From positions 20,705,645 to 20,769,644 of the forward strand of contig NC_067205.1 in NCBI RefSeq assembly GCF_026262505.1: 64,000 nt of DNA, read 5' to 3'. Below the pieces are notes generated by a model. It had not been told where the DNA came from. It searched no databases and saw nothing but the letters and a program-made list of their open reading frames with translations. Source of the DNA: Trichomonas vaginalis G3. Its lineage: Eukaryota; Parabasalia; Trichomonadida; Trichomonadidae. Shown here in pieces: positions 58,065 to 64,000 of the stretch; the first letter of the stretch is position 1, and each line of letters begins with the position of its first letter. Position numbers and translations under genes: made by a program.

Positions 58065-60057
58065 TGATAGAGAAAATGATAAATGACGTGATTTTGAATA
58101 ATTTTCCTGACATATTGAAATTTATATACGATTAATTATATTTGTCATTTTATAATTTTATTTATATCATTATTTCACATCAAATTTTGAACTCTAAATA
58201 ATTTAACTAAATTAATTTGAATTTTGTAAATTATAAATATACGATTAGTTAACTTTATACAGCATATATGAAAAATGTGTAAAAAATATTTAATTCAAAA
58301 ATTTAATTCAAAATAAAATCTTATCAAAAATTTAATGAAAAATTATTTTTCAATTGCTCACAAAAGTCAAATTTCTGAGAAAATCTTTATTTGTAAAATT
58401 ATTTATTTAGATTTAGATAATTAATAATATAATTTTGTTCACCAGGTTTCAATAAATTTATTCAACTCAATAAAAAAAATCATCAATTCAAGTCCAATTC
58501 TGCATATTTTAGATGGAAACAGGCGAACAGACATATCAGCCCAACATTTATAATTACATTTAACAATTTTTTTTGCCTAAATCATTCTAATTTTGATCCA
58601 AAATAATTTCAAAAATCAATTATTATTTCAAAAACTCTATTTTTACAAATAAGGGTTTCGTTTTGCTAAAATTATCACTTTTATAGCTAATTAATTTTTG
58701 GTTGTTTTGCGAAACCTAAAAAAAAATTCGATAGTCATGCTTATAGAACCCTCTTGCTATTGTGTCAAAATTGCGAAACCGATAGCAAAAATATCTCGCA
58801 ATATCAAAAATGAGACATTTGGTGAATTATGCATTATACAGATTGAAAATATAATTTTTGAAAACATATCATCATTTTATAGCTAAATCGAAAGTAATTA
58901 ATATCATATTAGATTAAAATGAAAAAGGAACAGTATCGTTATGCTTTAAGTGGCAGTTTTATAATATAATCATAATTTTAGCTCAATATACAACACCTTT
59001 TCGCAATATATGGTTAGCAACCTAAATTCTGATTGTTTTGAATTCATATATCTTACGTTTTCTATAATTACATCGCTATTCATCACCATTTCTATCTTTA
59101 TCATTATTGTTTGTATCTAATAATTAATACTTAATATTTGTAAATATCATACTTTATAACGTAAATAAGAACATTACCTATTATGAAAAACATTAATTAA
59201 AGAAAAATATGGTAAGCTTTTATAAATGTAATTTTTAATATCTTATATTCAGAACATATAACTAGTAAATAAAGTACTTATTTTATACATACAACGTAGG
59301 GCATAACGCATCAAATGCTCAAATCTATTTTATTTTTATATAATATATCAATCAAAGCAAATTTACATTGTTTTGTTAGATATACTTTATTCGCATCGAA
59401 ATTGGCGCGTTTCTTTACAAAAGAGCTATTTTTTCGTGATAAATAAAATTTTTTATTCAAAAATAACAAAAATAAGGGGCGGCGACAAATTTGCCCAGCC
59501 AGTAAAGTATTCAATTTTTTTTGCATTTTTTTTAAAGCTTCTTAACTTAAATCATGGAATGTCTCAAAGACAAAAGTAGCATACAGCATGTAAAGCTAAA
59601 GAAAGATAATCATAATTAATACCTTAATTTTTAATATTACGCATTTTTAGGTGCAAAATTTAAAAACATTCTAATACAATAGAGCAGTTTCCAAAAGTAG
59701 CATACAGCATGCAAAGCTAAAGAAAGATAATCATAATTAATACCTTTAAAGTTTAAAATCTTGATTTTTTTTAAAATCAAATATTTATAACTTTAATACA
59801 TACAGCTTAAACCTTATATTTGTTTTCTCTTGTGAGAAAGCAATCTTACAAAGCTAACAATCCTAAAAAATAAAGAATTAAAATTTAATAATTTAATCTA
59901 ACAAAATTTCTCTCTTTATCCTTTTGCACTCTTTATATGCAACTCAAATCCATCATATAATATTCCTATAATACTCTTGCCTCAAACAATGACGAACAAA
60001 CTGCTATTCTCATTTAATTACAGACCAAATCTATTCAAATTTCTGAATTTTTAATTT
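58065..60057. other. 2-kb AT-rich intergenic region
   Basis: No gene can be supported; the short frames here lack codon structure. A TCATT at 58076-58080 (minus strand) probably serves the surface protein gene. A 55-base direct repeat lies at its right side (separate entry). Confidence 0.5.
59571..59746 (+). repeat. 55-bp direct repeat
   Basis: 59571-59625 and 59692-59746 match over 55 bases with one difference (starting CAAAAGTAGCATACAGCATG). The 66 bases between are unrelated. It could be a target-site or end relic of the neighbouring MULE remnant, but no inverted partner is seen. Confidence 0.85.
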
Positions 60058-60062
60058 TCATT
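60058..60062 (+). promoter_or_regulatory. initiator of the MULE remnant gene
   Basis: TCATT 11 bases before ATG 60073, matching the trichomonad initiator. Confidence 0.5.
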
Positions 60063-60072
60063 TCAATTTCAA

Positions 60073-61111
60073 ATGGAATTAGAAGAAGAAACTATCTTTA
60101 CTGTTATGGATCTTTGTAAATTTGGAGTTAAACAAGAAATACAAGCACAGTATGGATATGGTGAACGTGTCAGGAAAGAAAGATCTCAGATTTCATTCCA
60201 CTGCAAATATCCAAAATGTCCTGCACATTTTAATGTTGCAATCTTGGATCAAAATAAATACAAACTAATCAAAATAGTTGAAGAACATGATCATTCCGCC
60301 CCAAATGACAAAAGTCAATATTCGTCTGTCTTTTATCGCAAATATTTAGAACATTACTTCCAAACAGATGACAATCAAAGAGCGATAGCACAGCTAAATG
60401 CATTCAAAGATCTTGAAATTCCTCTTACGGGTCCGTCCATTCCAGAGATGTACGCTCAAAAACCACGTGCAATCAAACGATTTGCAGAGAGAATACATGC
60501 TCTTCAAACTAGATATTCTCCTGACGATGTTGTGTCATTGCAAATCTTTGTTCAGACAGTACAAGAAAAATCTCCAGATGATCTCATTGCATTTGAAGTC
60601 TCAGACAATAATATGTGTTTCTATTACGCGCCTTTTGAAGGCAAAGCTTATGCGCATAGTATCAAGACATTTCATATAGACAGCACCTATAAATTGTTGC
60701 GATCAAACATTCCATTGTATGCATTTACTGGCAAAATCAAAGATTTTCACATTTTCCCTTTTTTATATTTCTTTTGTCAACCAGACACTTATCAAAACAT
60801 TCAAGTTTGCGTGTGCGCCTATCTCAGATGGGTAACAATTGAGCCAGAATACATTAGCATGGACTGTGCTCCACAGATAGCTCAAGCAATAGAAGAAAGC
60901 ATTCCACAAGCTCAAATACTTTGGTGCGGAGTACATGTTCTTCGTGCAATTCTTCGCAAATCAAATAAGTTTTCTTCTCAAGAAAAATTTGAACAATTCT
61001 ATAATTTGATGAAGGATTTAGTCTTCAAATTAGATGCAGAACATGAGGAAGAAGCAAATGCTGCCTATGATCAAGTTCTGGAGTTGCTCGACACAGATCC
61101 AACAGCATCTC
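60073..61111 (+). pseudogene. MULE transposase, 3'-truncated
   Basis: About 346 genuine residues. The N-terminus has a FAR1/FLYWCH-like zinc region (FHCKYPKCPAHFNVAI then EEHDHS). The MULE core begins with the first Asp in KTFHIDSTYKLLRSNIPLYA, the second in YISMDCAPQIAQAI, and the Cys-x-x-His block LWCGVHVLRAIL. The third catalytic residue is missing because the gene ends abruptly near 61111, where sequence of the glycine-rich surface gene starts in antisense. The frame continues 13 residues into that sequence to a stop at 61150-61152. It is a different MULE family from 7043-13277. Confidence 0.8.
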
Positions 61112-61900
61112 AATACAATGATAACAATCTTTTGAGCATTCATAAAGAATAGTAATTTTCAAATATCCATGTCCAGTATGAGTAGTTTGAGACCCATTTA
61201 ATACAACAGGTGTCCCTAAAAACCAATAATTGTCTGTATCGTTTATATACGAAGATCCTCCAAAAGCAACACAGTGTTGATCGTTGATAGGAGAATATTT
61301 ATAACCTCCAATTCCACCACGCCAGCCTCCTCCACCTCCGCCTCCTGGCCAATAGTATTTTGCGTATGTTCCTTGTTCTCCTGTTCTTGAATCTTCTGTG
61401 CGTTCTGTTTCAGGAATTAAAATTGGATTATTATTTTTGTCATAACCACCAAAAGTATGTAATCCCCCACCAAATCCATTGGGGCCTTCTGAATCAGGCC
61501 GACAGCCTCCTGCACCACCTCCTGCTAGCATTATTGTGTAATCATCGACTGTCATTTCTGTATAACCACCGCCACCGCCTGCCCAGTCATTACCAGATTG
61601 CATATCTTCACCACCTAATCCTCCTCCTGGCCAGCCTCCAGAATTTGCCACTCCTTTATTGCAAAATGTTTCTGGTTTCTCTCCAATTTTAAATTTAACT
61701 TCTGTTTCTCCTCTTATCATCACTTGCGCTTTTATGTTTGCGCCATTTCCTCCGTGCGTATCGGTATTAATATTACTTTTGCATCCGTTACCTCCGGTTG
61801 CTCCTTGAATTTCTATATTATATAGGCCAGGACGAAGTTTTTTGCTATAATTACGTGGAGTGTTTTGATAGATTTCATCAAATAAAATTAGAAAGAGCAT
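61112..61900 (-). pseudogene. glycine-rich surface protein paralogue, 3'-truncated
   Basis: From ATG 61900 (MLFLILFDEIYQNTPRNYSK) it parallels the 56403-58064 protein through the whole Gly-rich domain and stops being homologous at YECSKDCYHC. The Cys-rich region, stalk, transmembrane segment and tail are gone; the last 25 or so residues of the frame come from the antisense of the MULE. Nearly identical DNA at 57250-57310 and 61110-61170 shows recent duplication or conversion. If made, the protein would be a soluble or intracellular Gly-rich domain. Confidence 0.7.
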
Positions 61901-63000
61901 TTATCCTATAGTAATTTATGACGCAGTTTGGGATAATTTTCAATAAAATAGAAATTCAAACAAATAAAATGGTCTTTGAAAGTTTTTGTTATTTCTTAAT
62001 GTGTTGCTGAATTGTAATACAATTTGAATTTATTTCTTCAAATGAGATGAAAAAATTTATGGTTAATATGATCCAAACAGTAAAATTTAAATAATATCAA
62101 AATATTCAATTCAAAAATCATTATTTCAAAATATGGTCTTTTCAATATTCAGTCCATATCAAATCGAATATATTGTAAAGTCACTAATCTTTATTAAGAT
62201 TTTTAAATTTAACAAGTCATTATTAAAAATATCATTCAAAAAATTGGTTCACAAATATTGAGAATATTATTGGCCAATTGAACATCTAAAAATACAATAT
62301 GAATTGCAATTTTGGATGTTAAATCCTATATAACTCATTAGTAAGCTTATAATCATCATATTATTTTATTAATATTTTATTTTTGATGAATAATTTACTA
62401 AAAAAAGTTACTTACAGTTAATCTCAAATGCATATATATATTCCCTCCTGGCACCAATAATCTCCATTAATTTATCTCTCTGCTATTTCAATCAATTTCT
62501 TGAGAAAATTCAAAAATAATGGAACCTTCAACTAAAAGAAAGAAACTTTGCTTTTAATCTCATAGTTATTCACACATTGCATTCTTTATGACTAGAACAA
62601 AACTCAAGTTTAAAATATAAACAACTAACAGGCAAATTCACAGTATCTTTTATCACTATCAACTAACTACACACACAAATCAACAGGGCCTTATTAATTC
62701 AACTTACGAATTTAACTCTCTTTGAAATCGTGAATAAAATTTCGCAAAATATCATGTCAACACTTTTAGAATATCTTCAAGACTTGAGAAATATGCATAT
62801 CATGCCATATTCATATGAAATGCTACCCAATCAAAAAATCTCACCGAAAAAGTGATAGAAAATTTCCCGTAAATTTATAGTGATTATCTTTACTAGTGAA
62901 AACAAACGATAGTGGTGACGATAATTTACTATCACTTTTTTTCAGAAAGATAACCTTTGCAACGTCGCAAAATTTTTGTCGGTTTTTGAGTTCACCGGAT
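61901..63000. other. intergenic, nothing recognised
   Basis: AT-rich. GATAGTGGTGACGATAATTT lies near 62910, and a loose inverted pair (AGTGATAGAAAATT near 62851, ATTTACTATCACTTTTT near 62926) sits upstream of the proline-rich gene. A TCATA is positioned next to the start codon (next entry). Confidence 0.4.
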
Positions 63001-63005
63001 TCATA
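63001..63005 (+). promoter_or_regulatory. initiator of the proline-rich gene
   Basis: TCATA, 10 bases before ATG 63015, fits TCA(Py)(A/T). Confidence 0.6.
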
Positions 63006-63014
63006 CAATAAAAA

Positions 63015-64000
63015 ATGAGTAACCCAAGCTATCCAGATATCAGTTACCCTGATTTTAATGTCAATCCAACTCCATCTCCAACACCCGCTCCAGCTCCCCA
63101 GCCAGGACAGGCTCCACCAAATTACGATTATCCACCAATGAACGACCCATATGGTGGTGCTCCAAGCAAGCCACAAGGAAATCCATATGATGTTCAACCA
63201 ACCGATCCACTTCCACCGCCAAATACTCCACCAAAAACACCAGCTCCACCTCCACCAGGCGCTTCTGATCCATATGCTCATCCACCACCACCAGCAGATC
63301 AGTATGGTGCTCCAGTTCCACCTCCACAAACTACAGAAGGTCCAAAGATCAGAGAGGGTGATATCGGAGGCGTAAATCTTACAGTAGAAGCTCACAGACA
63401 CGATGGAACACAAATTCCACTCAAGCTTAACTTCAAGGGCAGTTACGCATTCAGTACAGATAGCGGAGAGCTTCAACTTCAAGATTTAATCTTCGAAACC
63501 GAGATTGATGGCGTTCCTTACAAGATTGACTTACCATGCGCTATTGGCAAGATGAAGAAGAGCAAGCATCACAACAAGGCTGACTCCCATCCACCACAAC
63601 CAGCTCCAAATCAGCCTCCACAAAATCCATACGGAGCTCCAAACCAGCCACCACAGAGCCCATATCCAGCTCCAAATCAGCCACCGCAGAACCCATACCC
63701 AGCTCCAGGGCATACATCTCCACACTCATCCCAAGGCGGAATGCCACCATACCAGCCACCACAAGCAGGACCAGCTCCAGGCTATCCACAGCAGCCACCT
63801 ACAGGTTCTCATGGCGGAATGGCTCCTCCACCACAGAATCCTTATGGTCAACCACAGAATCCATACGGAAGTCAACAACCAGGCCAGCATCCATCACAGA
63901 ATCCATACGGAAGCCAAGCTCCTCAGCAGCAGCCAACACGCGATCAACATAAGCCTGATAATAAGCCACCATACGGACAACCAGCATCAAATCCATACGG
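63015..64000 (+). CDS. proline-rich Asn-Pro-Tyr-Gly repeat protein, partial at window edge
   Basis: The frame is open from ATG 63015 (MSNPSYPDISYPDFNVNP) to the window end, 328 codons. Residues 1-115 are Pro/Tyr/Ala/Gln-rich with (P)PPP and Pro-x-Pro. A folded, beta-rich domain lies at about 116-180 (GGVNLTVEAHRHDGTQIPLK to IDLPCAIGKMKK). Then come Pro-Gln-Asn-Pro-Tyr-Gly repeats (NQPPQNPYGAPNQPPQSPYP and variants). There is no signal peptide. Compositionally it is like proline-rich adaptor or coat proteins that bind SH3/WW/EVH-type partners or form condensates. The reverse strand looks 'open' only because of the proline codons. Confidence 0.75.
   Translation, partial: MSNPSYPDISYPDFNVNPTPSPTPAPAPQPGQAPPNYDYPPMNDPYGGAPSKPQGNPYDVQPTDPLPPPNTPPKTPAPPPPGASDPYAHPPPPADQYGAPVPPPQTTEGPKIREGDIGGVNLTVEAHRHDGTQIPLKLNFKGSYAFSTDSGELQLQDLIFETEIDGVPYKIDLPCAIGKMKKSKHHNKADSHPPQPAPNQPPQNPYGAPNQPPQSPYPAPNQPPQNPYPAPGHTSPHSSQGGMPPYQPPQAGPAPGYPQQPPTGSHGGMAPPPQNPYGQPQNPYGSQQPGQHPSQNPYGSQAPQQQPTRDQHKPDNKPPYGQPASNPY

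Noticed and set aside
58698-59579. Short frames of 60-70 codons in the 58-60 kb spacer
   Set aside because: No initiator, biased amino-acid content of AT-rich DNA, and no similarity to known domains.
62841-63482. A Trp-rich 213-codon leftward frame and similar antisense frames to 63996
   Set aside because: Antisense of the Pro-rich gene: CCA codons read as TGG on the other strand.

Overview
The window is AT-rich DNA from a parabasalid protist, almost certainly Trichomonas vaginalis. The case rests on several things seen together: intron-free genes, initiator-like TCA(Py)(A/T) motifs 10-20 bases before host start codons, a Myb regulator and a glycine-rich surface protein of trichomonad type, and a very heavy load of DNA transposons and Polintons (Mavericks). 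The species is inferred, not proven.

Layout. 1-1058: 3' part of a mariner element with a D34D transposase. 1535-25197: a hAT transposon on the minus strand, cut into three pieces. One cut is a 1,053-bp element with inverted ends, 16-bp flanking direct repeats and four large hairpins (2471-3523). The other is Polinton 1 (4157-24608; AG...CT ends, CTCGC target duplication, about 660-bp inverted repeats). A MULE (7043-13277; 11-bp target duplication, 89-bp identical inverted repeats) with a 48-bp in-frame minisatellite has in turn jumped into Polinton 1. 25.2-31.5 kb is host DNA: a small unknown gene, a GT61-type glycosyltransferase, a 143-bp MITE and a long coiled-coil protein. 31905-50883 is Polinton 2, of a different lineage, with a 6-bp ATGAAA target duplication; it is nearly whole, with about three breaks. 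51.9-58.1 kb is host DNA: an R2R3 Myb protein, a subtilisin/kexin-like protein whose catalytic residues all look replaced, tRNA-Arg(TCT) and a glycine-rich type I membrane protein. 59.5-61.9 kb holds a truncated MULE fused to a truncated glycine-rich paralogue. 63015-64000 is the start of a proline-rich gene running off the window; its strand is open to the edge.

How the genes work together. Polinton 2 carries the expected replication, integration and virion sets: protein-primed DNA polymerase B (with an HNH nuclease domain inside), a prim-pol/SF3 helicase, integrase, packaging ATPase, double jelly-roll major capsid protein and several candidate minor virion proteins. It also carries a phage-type tail-collar fibre protein and two short amphipathic 'MAAG-FKKLWD' proteins. 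The helicase gene sits between two arrays of the same repeats in opposite orientation, a possible replication origin. Polinton genes of both elements share an upstream A/T box (TTTTTAT) followed by AAATG, unlike the host initiator.

The points most worth a second look are the Polinton fibre protein, the HNH domain in PolB, the inverted repeat arrays around the helicase, the Polinton-specific promoter, the hairpin-cluster element with unusually long direct repeats, and the pseudo-subtilisin.
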